64,000 nt of DNA from Pseudeuparius sepicola. Taxonomy: Eukaryota; Arthropoda; Insecta; Coleoptera; Anthribidae. Each line of letters starts with the position of its first letter. Positions within the stretch are counted from its first letter, which is position 1. Of this stretch, positions 46,142-57,432 are shown one piece after another. The notes below the pieces were generated by a model. That model saw only the letters and a program-made list of their open reading frames with translations, was not told where the DNA came from and made no database searches. The position numbers were made by a program, and so were the translations under genes. The stretch is from assembly GCA_963920635.1 (NCBI GenBank), contig OY987299.1:130321373-130385372 (forward strand), in the 5' to 3' direction.

Positions 46142-47486
46142 TGGCCTATAAACATGGCCTCAAAAATACCCCCTAATGGGGCTATAGCCCCCGAAAGGGG
46201 CAGTTTCACAAACGGGTTTCTATAAATATTTCCAGAATGAACAAAGATAAAATTCTGAAATTTGGTATGAAATGTACCTGCGAGATTTGACATTTACCGA
46301 GGTAGCGATAGTTAGACATTCTTAATCATAGGCGCCCCAAATGGGGGGGTTCAGGAGTTAAAATTACCCCAAAATTTTTGTGTAACTTTCTTCTAGATTT
46401 CTTGCGAAATTATAAAAGTTGAAGGTATTCTACGAAGAAAAGGTGCTCTTGTTGAACTTTGATAGCATGCATCGTTTTTGAGTAAACTCGTTTTGAAAAT
46501 TTTTTGCAGAGTGCCATGAAAATGTCTATTAGAAATTAGCCTGCCACAATAATTTACCACCACGTTTTTTGATACAAAAAAATGAAAAAAGTTCGTATAA
46601 ACATGGCCTCAAAAAAGTCCCCTAAGAGGGCTATAATAGCCCCCGAAATGGACACTTTGGCAAACGGTTTTTTCTAAATATTTCCAGAACGAACAAAGAT
46701 AAAATTATGAAATTTGGTGTGTGATATACCTACCTGTGAGATTTGACGTTTACCTAGATAGAAATAGTTTGACATTCTTCATCATAGGCGTCCCAAATAA
46801 AGGGGGTCAAGGGGATACAAATATCCTAAATTTTTTTTGTGCGCTTTTTTCATGATTTATTCTCTCGTTCTGAAAATATTTAGAAAAAAACCGTTTGCCC
46901 AAAGTGTCCATTTCGGGAGCTATAGCCTTCTTAGGGGGCATTTTTGAGGCCATGTTTATAGGAACTTTTTCTTTTTTTGGGTCACAGAACACTCTGGTAA
47001 AATATGGCAGGCTAATTTCTAATACGCATTTTCATGGCCCTCTGCAAAAAAATTTCAATACGATTTTACTCGAAAACGGTGCACGCTATCAAAGTTCAAC
47101 AAGAGCACCATTTTCTCGTAGAATACCCTGAAATTTTATAATTTCGCAATAAATTTGTGAAAAAAGCACACACAAAAAATTTAGATTATTTTTAACCCCT
47201 TAACCCCCCTATTTAGGACGCCTATGATTAATAATGTCTAACTATCGCTACCCCGGCAAATGTCAAATCTCACAGGTACATCACATACCAAATTTCAGAA
47301 TTCTATCTTTGTTCTTACTGGAAATATTTAGAAAAAAAAACCGTTTGTGAAACTACCCCTGTCGGGGGCTATAGCCCCATTATATAGGGGGCATTTTTGA
47401 GGCCATGTTTATAGGAACTTTTTTCATTTTTTAGGTCGTAAAACACGCTGGTAAATTAGGGCAGGCTAATTTCGGGACACCCTGTA
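46142..47486. mobile_element. Complex foldback FB8, palindromic around ~46850
   Basis: Block TATAAACATGGCCTCAAAAA with GGGGGCTATAGCCCC-like sequence occurs four times: near 46146 and 46597 in plus orientation, near 46900-46955 and 47360-47415 inverted. Two related units thus stand head to head. The right end CGGGACACCCTGTAT is intact; the left end is lost. The frames at 46807-47131 are mirror readings of the palindrome. Confidence 0.75.
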
Positions 47487-47868
47487 TAACTAAAGCCCGA
47501 ATGCCTTGATATAGTCACTTGAAACAGCATAAAAAAAACTCTAATTGGCGTCACAACAAGAATATAGTACATAAGCGTCAAGCAGTTTTAAAAAATATAC
47601 ATATTCTACAAGCAACATAATATTTCGTTTTTAATAGTAGTATATCTTTCAACACTGAAACGTTCATTGTTTCAGGACTGATGGTATGCGGAGAAAAAAG
47701 TGGCACTCATGGTTTATTTAAAGTAAATAAATCATGATATCCTATTCGGCGTTCCTTCTGTAACCTTCCCACAGAACTCAACTATCTCGTTTAGAACAAA
47801 AGAAATCATCTCATCTAATAATTAACGACATATCGTACCGTTACTTGTTCTGTGTAAGCTAGGTATGT
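47487..47868. other. No feature recognised
   Basis: AT-rich sequence between FB8 and the hAT-like element. Confidence 0.4.
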
Positions 47869-47876
47869 ATCCTCGC

Positions 47877-49343
47877 CAGGGTTGCCATTCTAATTTTGCT
47901 TTAAAAAGGTGACTTTAGTGACCATTTCTGAGAAAAAATGTTATTTTTTTAAGTGGCTCCTTTATGGGAAAAAAGTGACTTTTAGTGATTTTTGGTCATG
48001 TCTTCCTAAAGGAATAAATTAAATATTTGAAAATGTTTTGGAATATAGATAGGAATTTGTGTCACAGTAGCAAATGACATGTATCAGATTTTGTAATTTT
48101 TATTTAAACATAATATATAGATTAACTCATCGGGAAATATAAAACAAAATAAATATAAATAAAAAAATCCCAGGTAATCCCAGGTATAACAAACACCATA
48201 AGAACCAGCCTTTTCATCTGTAGTTCAACTTTGAACACAAACTTATCTGCGATTGAGTCAAAAGTTTAACTACAAATGAAAAAACTATACTTAAGTGTTC
48301 AAATAATTGTTTGCAATAGGCAGTTGATCGTTTATTATTCCTTGAATCTTGCAAAACAATTTTTACGTTAAAAAAACTCAAACTTTTTACTTTTTAAACC
48401 ACAGAGCAGGTTATTCCTGCGCACGCCTCTTCTAAAATGATAAAAAAAGTTTTTGGCTTAAAAGTACACTTTAATGCATTGAAATTGTGCACCAAATTTT
48501 AATTTGATACTACTTGCCATTTTCAAATTATTAAAGGAAAACTTCTTTATAAAAAAATCAACACCCTTTATTTTCTAAACGATGCCTTTCAGGACCTATA
48601 CCTATTTATATTAACTTTTTGTTTTGAAAATTTAAAATCAAGTAAGCTATAATTCCTCCGAAGTTTGTGTAGGTACATAGTACAGTACAAACGTCTACTT
48701 AATTAACGCCTTGTTTGGGTAAAACTACTCGTATAATATTACAAGATGGAACAGATAGTATTTAGCTTAGATACTATCAAAGTCATCGGGATAACTTTGG
48801 ATACTATATACTGTTAGCTTTTCTAATAGGTACATCAACTTCCCTTCTTTTCTAGTTTCACTGGTTCTTATTGCCATGTTTTAAGTTTTAATAGAATAAA
48901 CTCATTCTATCATGGAATAAACTCGACAATAAATACAGAGCACGTGAACATTAACCCATAAATGATGGCCGTGCTATTCAATGGGCTAGCGAAATAGCGC
49001 AAAAACGGAAATTTTAAAGGTATTGGGCGGCACGGCGAGGCGTAAGCGGCAACCCTCCGTCAGAGAGGCAAAATGCGACACAATCAAAATGTTAAACAGT
49101 CTTGGGTTGGGGCAAAAACCACACACTGGCAAATTTAAAGAGATTTTCCGAAGTAAGTGATTCATTTTGTTTTTGGTGGAAAAAATGAAAAAAAAATATT
49201 TTTATCTTTCTTTAAATTCAAATTTGCCGGTGTGTGCAGTTTTGCATATTAATGTGACTTTTAGTGGCCTTTATTTAAGAAAGTGACTTTTTAGTGACCA
49301 CTGATGACTTTTAGTGACTTTTAGTGACCCAATGGCAACCCTG
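47877..49343. mobile_element. hAT-like element with CAGGGTTGCCA ends (1467 bp)
   Basis: Termini CAGGGTTGCCATTCTAA and ATGGCAACCCTG are inverted repeats. ATCCTCGC flanks both sides exactly (47869-47876, 49344-49351). Subterminal TTTAGTGAC/GTGACTTTTAGTG motifs are repeated at both ends (at least six copies), as in hAT transposase-binding regions. The interior has no transposase, so the element is non-autonomous. A CTGTAGTTCAACTTT/AAAGTTTAACTACA inverted pair lies near 48220-48280. Confidence 0.9.
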
Positions 49344-49351
49344 ATCCTCGC

Positions 49352-49700
49352 GTTTCTCTGAAATTATCTAAGTTTTCGTTTTAGCTGCTGTCGACAGCGT
49401 TTCGTAGAAATCCACCCGAAAATCTAACACGATTTGGATCAAAGCTCGGTTTTTCTGTTGCCAGGACATTGCACAAGCGCCGGATCCGCATTATTTGGAC
49501 GGATGGGTCCGGATCGGGTGCCAGAAATTCGCGGCGCGAACAGGTGACTGGCCACCGACAAAGTTGTGAAATTTCGCGGGCGTCCAGGATGCTGAGACAA
49601 GAATCAACGAACATGAGGCGTGAAGCTAATGGAATCCACATTTTCATGTACTTTTTAATCTTCGCCTATCTACTAAGGAAAGTTATTTAACAACTGGTTG
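49352..49700. other. GC-richer single-copy island 8
   Basis: CGCCGGATCCGCATTATTTGG and GGATGGGTCCGGATCGGG lie near 49480-49520. Overlapping frames on both strands (88 and 73 codons) lack recognised motifs. Decayed exon or regulatory island. Confidence 0.3.
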
Positions 49701-50336
49701 GTACGGGGAGTTCAGCGTGCCATGTTTCAGACTTCTCCAACGCTTTGTCTTTGTCTACCCACTAATGTACTAATGGTTGGAAACTGTGCTCCCCCTGTAA
49801 ACACGTGTTACGTGCCTCAACTGTCAATACAAACTAATGTGATTAGGCCGTCTTGAAGCATTCCTCATGTATAGTCCAAAGCACGAAAGAAAACGTTCCT
49901 AAAGAATGCGGGCAGAGTTGCGAGATTTCCTATACGAGTGGTCGTTATTTTTTGGGAATACAAGTTTTATCATATTGAAGCCGAATTTCTGAACTCTGTT
50001 ATTCCGAAAAAATGAAGCTCGCATCACGGGACCACTTACCCATTTTTGTTTATCGTTTATTTTTAACGCGGTGTGATAAAACAATTATTATATTTTTTTC
50101 AACATCGTCGCGTCTACCATCGCCTTTGAAATATGGCAACACAGCACTTCTGCGAAGGAGTCGGCTGACAAAATCAGTTAGCCAACGCGTTTTGTGCCCG
50201 TTTCTATAGTACGTAAAGTTATCTGCGTATTGGGCTACCACACAGACCTCATTTTTTAGGCCGCTGGCAAGTTTTTTCCGCCGGCTCAGAGAGCTCAGTG
50301 GCGTTTCGTATATGTTCGGGAGTTAACGTGTGCAAA
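49701..50336. other. No gene; possible upstream part of the transposase-like fragment
   Basis: No domain recognised in the overlapping frames at 49899-50241. Confidence 0.35.
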
Positions 50337-50422
50337 ATGAGTAAACAGGGAAGAACGTTGCATTCTCAAGCACGAGAAATAATTATTGCCAATGTTATAG
50401 GGGTTTGCCTTCCTCCATAGTC
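50337..50422 (+). pseudogene. Transposase-like N-terminal peptide (tentative)
   Basis: ATG at 50337 reads MSKQGRTLHSQAREIIIANV, then a stop after 28 codons. 'GRTLHSQAREII.NV' resembles the start of a group of insect transposase-like proteins with an N-terminal helix-turn-helix. The match is short, the rest is absent, and no TIRs were found around it. It could be a first exon of such an element. Confidence 0.35.
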
Positions 50423-50601
50423 TTAGGCATCACCGTTAAGAATAATATTAACAATAAATTAAATATTATATGAAAATTAAGTTAGTGAGTTACACAAAAT
50501 TGAGCTACGCCCCTGAACTGTGACTAATTCTATAATATTTGCGAGTTCTTCCCCCTTACGTCGCACGCATTCTGCCGTAAGGAGGACTATAACATTGTAA
50601 T

Positions 50602-51947
50602 CATCGAATTGATAAGTACTATATGGAAGTCGCACAGGTGTGATTTTCATTGTTGTTTGGGGCAGCCAACTCTAGAGGGAGATAGGTTGCAAATGGCAAT
50701 AAGTAAGACAAGGGCGCGTAATGAACGTGTCAGCTGATTCAGGCAAAGGATGTACAAAGGGATGTTGCATATTAATGGCGAATTTAATGGGCATGTTTCG
50801 TAATTCTCTTTATTGTATGATCTGTACTCCGTAATTCGGGACTTATTTGTAGGAATGAGAATTTTTTCCTAGTTCAATTCGATTGAATCAACAGCATTTT
50901 GAATATAACCACAATTATGTAAAAATTGCACAGAAAAAAGCAGTGAATTAATTTAAAAAAATACATGGAAATTTTATGTACCTATAGGTACCTGGAAGTA
51001 AATGGAGACAAATAAAATACAAATTCCAAAATAAAAGTTTATATTAAAATAAAGGCGACAAAATATCTAGGATAAGGTGTACATTTTCAACTTTAATTAC
51101 TTATCTCCGATTTATTAATTTTAAAATTCAATTTAATAGGAAAAACATCTAAGATAGGTAGCTTTTACATATTTTTATATAATTTTTAATTGTTTAGGCA
51201 TCTAACAAAAAGAATTACAAATAAGTACCCTATTAAAGGGACCAGAACCTCAATTTCCATCTTTGACTACGAAGAGCTAGGTTCATTAGCACAATATTTG
51301 CCAATTTTTCCCTTGATACAGTTTCTATCATAAGATGACTTGGAAAATAAAAAACTAGAGTAATTACATATTTTTTAAGTTTGCGCTGCCCAAACGTCTC
51401 TATGAAATCGCTCTCCATAAAATGTTGACTACAAATGTAAGTAAATACTTGTAGACAGTACAAAATTTTTCCTTTTTATTGCTGCAATCCACTTGTCTCT
51501 AATATCACCTTATCTCTTAGAAAACTGCAAAGTTATTAGCAAATATTTTTATAACCTTACATATTTAATAATAAGACTTAGGAATGAAAAGAAACCCCAC
51601 CATTCTTATTCTTTCCGCCCCGTTTGTTACATCCAAATACACAACAGGAGTTGACCATCTTTTTTTGTAATCTACAACTACGACAGAGAGAATATAGCCA
51701 CATAGCTAAATTAAATTTTCTTTCTGATAAAAATATTAAACCAAACACCAACTAAGAAAACTCAACGCCGTTTTATAGAAAACTACCACCACGACACGAA
51801 CCCAAATCAAACATGAATATAATAATTATTGAGACAGAAGGAAAATGACGTTTGACAACGGAACTCGTTTGAAGCACAGGACAGAATAAATAGAAGTTAA
51901 GACAAACAGTTTGATGTTTTACCTATTTTGTGTTATGTGGTTTTTGC
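50602..51947 (-). repeat. Tandem direct duplication, unit 1 (about 1.35 kb)
   Basis: Starts CATCGAATTGATAAGTACT and ends GTTATGTGGTTTTTGCC. The whole stretch recurs from 51948 with moderate divergence and small indels. Listed on the minus strand because the THAP remnant it carries (51240-51658) reads that way. The unit also contains GGCAGCCAACTCTAGAG and an AAATTTATGTACCT-type AT-rich middle. Confidence 0.85.
51240..51658 (-). pseudogene. THAP-domain gene remnant, copy 1 (two exons)
   Basis: Exon 1 (51658-51592) begins with ATG and reads CCVFGCNKRGGKNKN, ending in a VSFHS-like segment. A 67-bp intron (donor decayed to CTAAGT, acceptor TTTGCAG) follows. Exon 2 (from 51524) reads GDIRDKWIAAIKRKNF, then, after a frameshift, CSQHFMESDFIETFGQRKL. 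Order and spacing fit a THAP finger: C-x4-C, FHxFP, KW, C-x2-HF, with the L..yVi.lvF end. At least two frame breaks make it non-functional. The family includes P-element transposases and host DNA-binding proteins; the rest of the protein was not recognised downstream. Confidence 0.75.
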
Positions 51948-52107
51948 CATCGAATTGATAAGTACAATGGAAGTCGCACAGGTACCATTTTCATTGTTGT
52001 TTGGGGCAGCCAACTCTAGAGAGAGATAGGTTTCAAATGGCAATAAGTAAGACAAGGACGCCTAATGAACGTGTCAGCTGATTCAGGCAAAGGAGGTATA
52101 TAGGGAT

Positions 52108-52373
52108 AATAATAATAATAATAATAATATAATAATAAAGCCATATATTTCCAACAGGTTTACCACCCAATTACAGGAAACACTTACACCTAAAATAATA
52201 AACTTTACATACCAAATTTAAATTACAAGTGATATCAATATTAATATATAGTAAGATATGTAGTATGACTAAATACATATTAACAAACTTCTAATTGCAA
52301 CTCACTGGATGTCTATTCTGTTAAGAATTTTTTCAGCTATGGCTCGAATGGAAGTACAATGTACATCACAATG
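52108..52373 (-). mobile_element. 5'-truncated non-LTR retrotransposon (LINE) 3' end with (TAA)n tail
   Basis: Begins (plus strand) with AATAATAATAATAATAATAAT-like repeats and a few AATAAAG bases, so the element reads on the minus strand and ends in a (TTA)n tail. GGGAT is duplicated at 52103-52107 and 52374-52378. Duplicate unit 1 has a single GGGAT and no insertion. A short minus-strand frame ending KILNRIDIQ may be the last codons of the element's protein. Subfamily unknown. Confidence 0.7.
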
Positions 52374-52837
52374 GGGATGTTGCATATTAATGGGCGAATT
52401 TAATGGGCATGTTCCGTAATTCTCTTTATTGTATGATCTGTATTCCGAAATTCGGGGATTGTTTGTAGGAATGAGAATTTTTCTATATAGCCACAATTAT
52501 GTAAATATTGCACAGAAAAAAGTAGTGAATTGATTAAAAAAAATTACCTACATGGCAATTTTATGTACCTGGAAGTAAACCGAGACAAATAAAATACAAA
52601 TTACAAAATAAAAGTTTATTTTAAAATAACAAAACGACAAAATATCTAGGATAAGGTATACATTTTCAACTTTAATTACTTATCTTAATTGATTTATTAA
52701 TTTTAAAACTCAATTTAATAGGAAAAGCATGTAAGACAAGTAGCTTTTACATATTTTTATATACATTTTATATGTTTAGGCATCTAACAAAAAGAATTAC
52801 AAATAATTACCTTATTAAAGGGACCAGAACCTCAAGA

Positions 52838-53217
52838 TTAATTCCATCTTTGACTACGAAGAGCTAGGTTCATAAGCACAATATTTTGCCAGTTTTTCCC
52901 TTGATAGTTTCTATCATGACTTGGAAAATAAAAAACTGTAGTAATTACATACTTTTTAAGTTTGCGCTGCCCAAAATTCTCTATGAAATTGCTCTTAATA
53001 AATTGTTGACTACAAATGCAAGTAAATACTTGTAGACAGTACAAATTTTTTCCTTTTTATTTCTGCAATCCGCTTGCCTCTAATATCACCTTATCTCTTG
53101 GAAAACTGCAAAGTTATTAGCAAAGATTTTTAAGACTTACGAATGAAAAGAAACCCTACTATTCTTATTCTTTCCGCCCCGTTTGGTACATCCAAATATA
53201 CAACAGGAGATGACCCT
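52838..53217 (-). pseudogene. THAP-domain gene remnant, copy 2
   Basis: Duplicate of the remnant at 51240-51658. Exon 1 (about 53217-53141) has AGG where copy 1 has its ATG. It keeps a consensus GTAAGT donor that copy 1 has lost. The intron is only about 35 bp. Exon 2 (from 53105) keeps IKRKKFVLST and CSQQFIKSNF-like segments; the HF of the finger has become QF. The same frame break before the 'IRxKxI' segment occurs in both copies, so the gene was already broken before duplication. Confidence 0.7.
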
Positions 53218-53518
53218 CTTTTTTGTAATTTACAACTTAAACAGAAAGAATATAGCCACATAGCTAAATTAAATTTTCTCTCCAATCTAAAAATATAATA
53301 TTAAACCAAACACCAACTAAGAAAACTCAACGCCGTTTTATACGAAACTGCCACCACGACACGAACTCAAATTAAATATAAATAATACAATAATTACACC
53401 TATTCGTATTGGGACTTGGGACAGAAGGAAAATTAAAATGACGTTTGACAACGGAACTCGTTTGAAGCACAGGACACAAAAATAGAAAGTTAGGACAAAC
53501 ACCTCTTTTGTGTTATGT

Positions 53519-53708
53519 GGTTTTTGCCGGACTCAGCTGATTTATTTACTATTTCACTTACTCAAGTTTGGCTGCCAGTTTCTCTCTCTACACTCCTTCC
53601 ATCTACTTGTCATTTCAATGGTTTTTGCCGGCTGATTTATTTACTATTTCACTTACTCAAGTTAGGCTGCCAGTTTCGCTCTCTACACTCCTTCCATCTA
53701 CTTGTCAA
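53519..53708 (+). repeat. Two tandem ~100-bp units
   Basis: GGTTTTTGCCGGACTCAGCTG to CTACTTGTCATTTCAAT (53519-53619) is repeated with a few changes at 53620-53708. The unit boundary coincides with the end of the larger duplication. The open frames across it (132 and 78 codons) contain the same internal peptide repeat and are probably not genes. Confidence 0.85.
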
Positions 53709-53754
53709 TTATTCGATGATTGTAAAACGCTCATCCCATTTCATTTTCTGTTGG

Positions 53755-53995
53755 AATGTTCGAATATTAAACATAGCGACGTCTGGTTTCGGTGTCGTTT
53801 TTAATCTCGGGCGGCATTTTCGGTCGGCCCTCTTAAAATTTGGCACTGGAAAGTTAATTAATTACAAACCGTGTCGGTGGCATGTTATTCGGTGCAACAT
53901 TGTAACGTTTTGATCTCGGCGTCGGTGGGCCGCCGCACACATGTGCGACTGATTAAGTTACCAGACGTTTTACAAATTCCAGAAACGTCGTTGCA
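53755..53995. other. GC/CpG-rich single-copy island 9
   Basis: TCTCGGGCGGCATTTTCGG, GGCGTCGGTGGGCCGCCGC and AAGTTAATTAATTAC (TAATTA at 53855-53860). Candidate regulatory island. Confidence 0.35.
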
Positions 53996-54128
53996 GGGGA
54001 TTTTTGTATTTTCACACTGAAAAATCGATCGAATAAGTAACAACAATATTTGACTATATAAGATTGCTACACTTAGGATCTAATGAATTGAATTATTTAA
54101 AAAATAAAATAAATGATTGCCTTTGTAC

Positions 54129-54239
54129 GGCGATAGGACGTGGGTTAACACCTAATCCCGTATACTGCATCTCACCGTCAACTGCTTACTACAAATCTAT
54201 ATAGCTACTGTTTTGTTCAAACAAAAGACTATTAGCAAA
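54129..54239 (+). repeat. Dispersed repeat J, copy 1
   Basis: CGATAGGACGTGGGTTAAC through CTCACCGTCAACTGC to TTTGTTCAAACAAAAGA. It matches 55313-55386 joined to 56112-56137 and, weakly, 24075-24137. Confidence 0.75.
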
Positions 54240-55040
54240 GTCTAGAAATACTAAAGTCGGCTCATTCCTTTGATGTCTCGGAAAAGCCGACGTTTTTTTT
54301 GCGACCGGTCGTAAATCAGCGTCACCTCGCACGCTTCGCATTTACGAGGGCGACTAAACGAAATCGCCGTCAAGCTAGTTATACGGGGGCAGGTTCATAT
54401 TGACTTTCCATTATTTACCAAAGTCTACAAAAATATTGTATACCTATTGTAGATTTTGGTACAACATTATTTGTGTGGGTAAGTGTACCGTTAGTTTTTG
54501 GTAGGTACAGTTAAATTAAAATACAAGGTAGCTATTACCAGAATCTACATAATTAGTAGATAAATCTGTAGACTTTGGTTGGAACATGAATAAAAATGCT
54601 ATTTTTTATGTTTTACGTTCATTTTTAATAAAGCCTAACAAAACATAGAGCAGACAAAAACATAAATAACAAATAAATATTTAACGACAAAGAGTTAAAC
54701 TAATCATATCTACTTTTTCATCCTGTAGTAAATATTTTGATATTTAAATTGACATAAACAATACAGAACAAAACATTACGCATACGTACCTACACAAGCA
54801 ACCATAAGCTTCTGGTAATAATCTTAACGGGACAGCCGAGGGGACAGCAGTTTTTACTAAACGTTTTCCGGACGAAGTGAATGGCTGATCATCAAAATGT
54901 GCCTTGCAAATTCTTATTGGTTTATATGCCTCTTCAGGTGGAATATTCGCAAATTTATGTTCTCCGATGAACCCTAAGGCATTCTTCCATTGCTGGCACC
55001 TTCAAATTTTCAATATTTTAATGTTATATTTATATTATTC
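54240..55040 (-). repeat. Dispersed repeat R, copy 2 with internal insertion
   Basis: Reverse complement of 20530-21062, with about 250 bp (54712-54966) not present in copy 1 between AGAGTTAAACTAA and AAGGCATTCTTCC. The extra segment is unique and moderately GC-rich at 54820-54880. Whether it is an insertion here or a deletion in copy 1 cannot be told. Confidence 0.75.
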
Positions 55041-55312
55041 CTCAATTAATACCTAAGTATTCAAATGTCACATAAAAAAGTTTTACCTAATTTTTGTAGG
55101 TAGGTACATAAAACTCAATCTTACCTTTCAGGGTCTTTAGGAAATGAAAAAAAAGGTAATATAGTCTTTTGAACGCGCACCTGGTAGAATGCGAACGAAC
55201 CGCTCTCAGTTACACTGTGTACAGTTTATTTTCTTATATTATAAGATATCGATCGGCTCGATGAGATTTGTTTGCCCAAGGCCGAGTGCCCGGACTTATT
55301 ATATATCTCTGG

Positions 55313-55387
55313 ACGCTGATAGGACGTAGGTTAACACCTAATCCCGTATGTTGAATCTCACCGTCAACTGCTTACTTCTTACTTCTA
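55313..55387 (+). repeat. Dispersed repeat J, copy 2 (left part; continues at 56112)
   Basis: Matches 54129-54200 closely, then is interrupted by FB9. The remainder (TTTTGTTCAAACAAAAGAG) resumes at 56112. Confidence 0.75.
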
Positions 55388-56111
55388 TACAGGGTGTTCG
55401 AAAAATAGACGGAGATATTTTAGAGGGTGATTCCCTGTTAAGAAATATGAAAAAAAGTTTCTATAAACATGGGTCCGGAAATGCAGAGTTTTCAAGATAC
55501 AGGATGTTAAATATATTGCATGTCACTGGACAAAATTGGTTTATCAATTTTTGCAAAAAAAATCACAAGTGCCTTGGAAAACAAATAATCAAAAGCATTT
55601 CTAGGAAAGAGTGTTATTGCAACTTTTCCAATATCATAACATAAAGTACACTACAACCAATTTTGTCCAGTGACATGCAATAAAACGGTTTTTATTTTTT
55701 TTTCTCGAAAACGAAGTGAGATAGGAAAACAATACAAGAGGGAAAGAAGTTGTATTTTTAGATGCTTAATCAAACAAAAAATATTAAAGTTACAAAAAAG
55801 GTAGTGGCGTACATTTTTTTGATAATAATATTCGCTAAGGTGCCCCCCGGGACGCCACTGGACTTAATAAATTTAATCTAGTTAGGGCGAAATTAGCCTC
55901 TTAATACAACAAATAACATTGCCAAATTTCAACAGAATCGAGTAAATAATTTTTAAGACATTAATAATTTCATTTTTTATTTTTTTTTTATTTAACATCC
56001 TGTATCTTGAAAACTCTGCATTTCCGGACCCATGTTTATAGAAACTTTTTTTCATATTTCTTAACAGGGAATCACCCTCTAAAATATCTCCGTCTGTTTT
56101 TCGTACACCCC
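55388..56111. mobile_element. Foldback element FB9 inserted in repeat J
   Basis: Arms of about 120 bp: left starts ACAGGGTGTTCG and right ends CGTACACCCCT. Both hold AAATATCTCCGTCT or its complement and the ATTTCCGGACCCATG block. The two long frames here encode the same peptide on opposite strands because of the inverted repeat, so neither is a gene. The loop contains two further short inverted blocks (ACTGGACAAAATTGG near 55527 and its complement near 55658). Confidence 0.85.
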
Positions 56112-56990
56112 TATTTTGTTCAAACAAAAGAGTATTAGTAAGAGCGTTAAAGGCTAGATGGCACTTCTGAGCAACTCACCGCTAAGTGACTGCTTCCGTG
56201 TTATATAGCTAACAATTCGGTTTGAATTGTTCAAGTTACACATGGCGATGATAATTATTGCCGTGCCTAATCATTGGGAGTGACTCGCTGGAAGCTGAGA
56301 CAATATATGTTCCGAATTTAGCGTTCGCATGTCGAAAAAACCGCACGTGGAACTGGCACCTACAGATTTGGCATGAGAAAAAAACGCAGCCGAAGCGAGT
56401 GGGCTGGTAATTTTAGCCGACCGTGTACAAGGTCAGTTTCTTTATAATTAGCAACGTGCTAATGGGACGGTGTAATAGAAGATTACCGCGCGATAGGAAT
56501 TTTAGTAGAAATGGGGAAAATTGTTTGTGTCCAAGCGAATTAACGTGATGAGCTGTGATCAGATCCAAAGGAATGTGTCATGTCTTTAATAATACATGTT
56601 CCAGTCTTAATTTCGCTCGCGTGACTGCGAACATGTGAAAAAAGTAATAATCAGGTATACTGTAGAAATTATGGTCGGCTGGCAGGGCAAACATCTGGTT
56701 GATGTCGCCATGGAGACAGGAGCCGGTTTGGTGGTTGTTACACAACGTTATAGATTACAGGAACTTTTGCGGTGTCCCGCAGTGAATGATCTATTAATCC
56801 TTGGAGGTTTTGTACGCCCGCTGCAACCTTGAACCCAACTGCATATAAAAACGACCATCGAATGACGAAACTCATATTACCATGCTAATTGCTTATGCAT
56901 TCACCATCAACTTAATTTCGTTAGCAATAAATTAACTTTTTGTCTGTCCGTTCGCTCTGAGGTGCGCTCTGGGTCACCTTCATACAAAGG
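56112..56990. other. No gene recognised; partly CpG-rich 56280-56830
   Basis: Starts with the right part of repeat J. The 65-codon frame at 56635-56832 has codon-like composition but no motif I recognise. It could be a decayed exon. Confidence 0.35.
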
Positions 56991-56998
56991 GTCGTTTG

Positions 56999-57432
56999 CA
57001 ATGACGTCAAAACCTATAGACGTGGTGCCCCATTGTTAAAATGCCCTTTATTTTGACTCCAAGATTAAATATATCCATACTACTCTAAAAACATGCTATA
57101 AACAAAGACAGAAAGTCAACCATCAACCAACTATACACCCGGTGATTCCTGGTTATAGTTCCTCCAGAATCACACTTAGATATCGCATGTTTTTTCTTGT
57201 TTGGGGGCGCCGAAAGCATCGGAACCTCACCTGAAGACTCGGGGGATGGTCTAACGACGCCAGCCTTCGAGCCCAGAGACGAAATAAGTTCGCTACGGCT
57301 CGACAAAAAGGGGCAATTTCTGACAATCTCGCGACATTTTCGGAATAATTTAATGGAGCGCTTAGATTGTGATTAGTTCTGGGCGTCAAGCGTTTATCAA
57401 AACAAACCTGTCTATAGGTTCTGACGTCATTG
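56999..57432 (+). mobile_element. Family E element, copy 1 (434 bp)
   Basis: Begins CAATGACGTCAAAACC and ends GGTTCTGACGTCATTG, an inverted terminal repeat of about 22 bp. GTCGTTTG flanks both sides exactly (56991-56998, 57433-57440). Copy 2 (58325-58739) has the same ends and its own exact 8-bp TSD. hAT-like. Minus-strand frames are shared with copy 2 and lack a recognised domain. Confidence 0.9.

Larger units (their letters stand above)
51948..53528 (-). repeat. Tandem direct duplication, unit 2 (about 1.58 kb, carries a LINE insertion)
   Basis: Second copy of the 50602-51947 unit. It is longer because 266 bp are inserted at 52108-52373. Sequence order is otherwise the same, through the same GTTATGTGGTTTTTGCC end. 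Confidence 0.85.

Noticed and set aside
55348..56127. Two matching peptides on opposite strands as related genes
   Set aside because: They are the two arms of foldback FB9 read in each direction.
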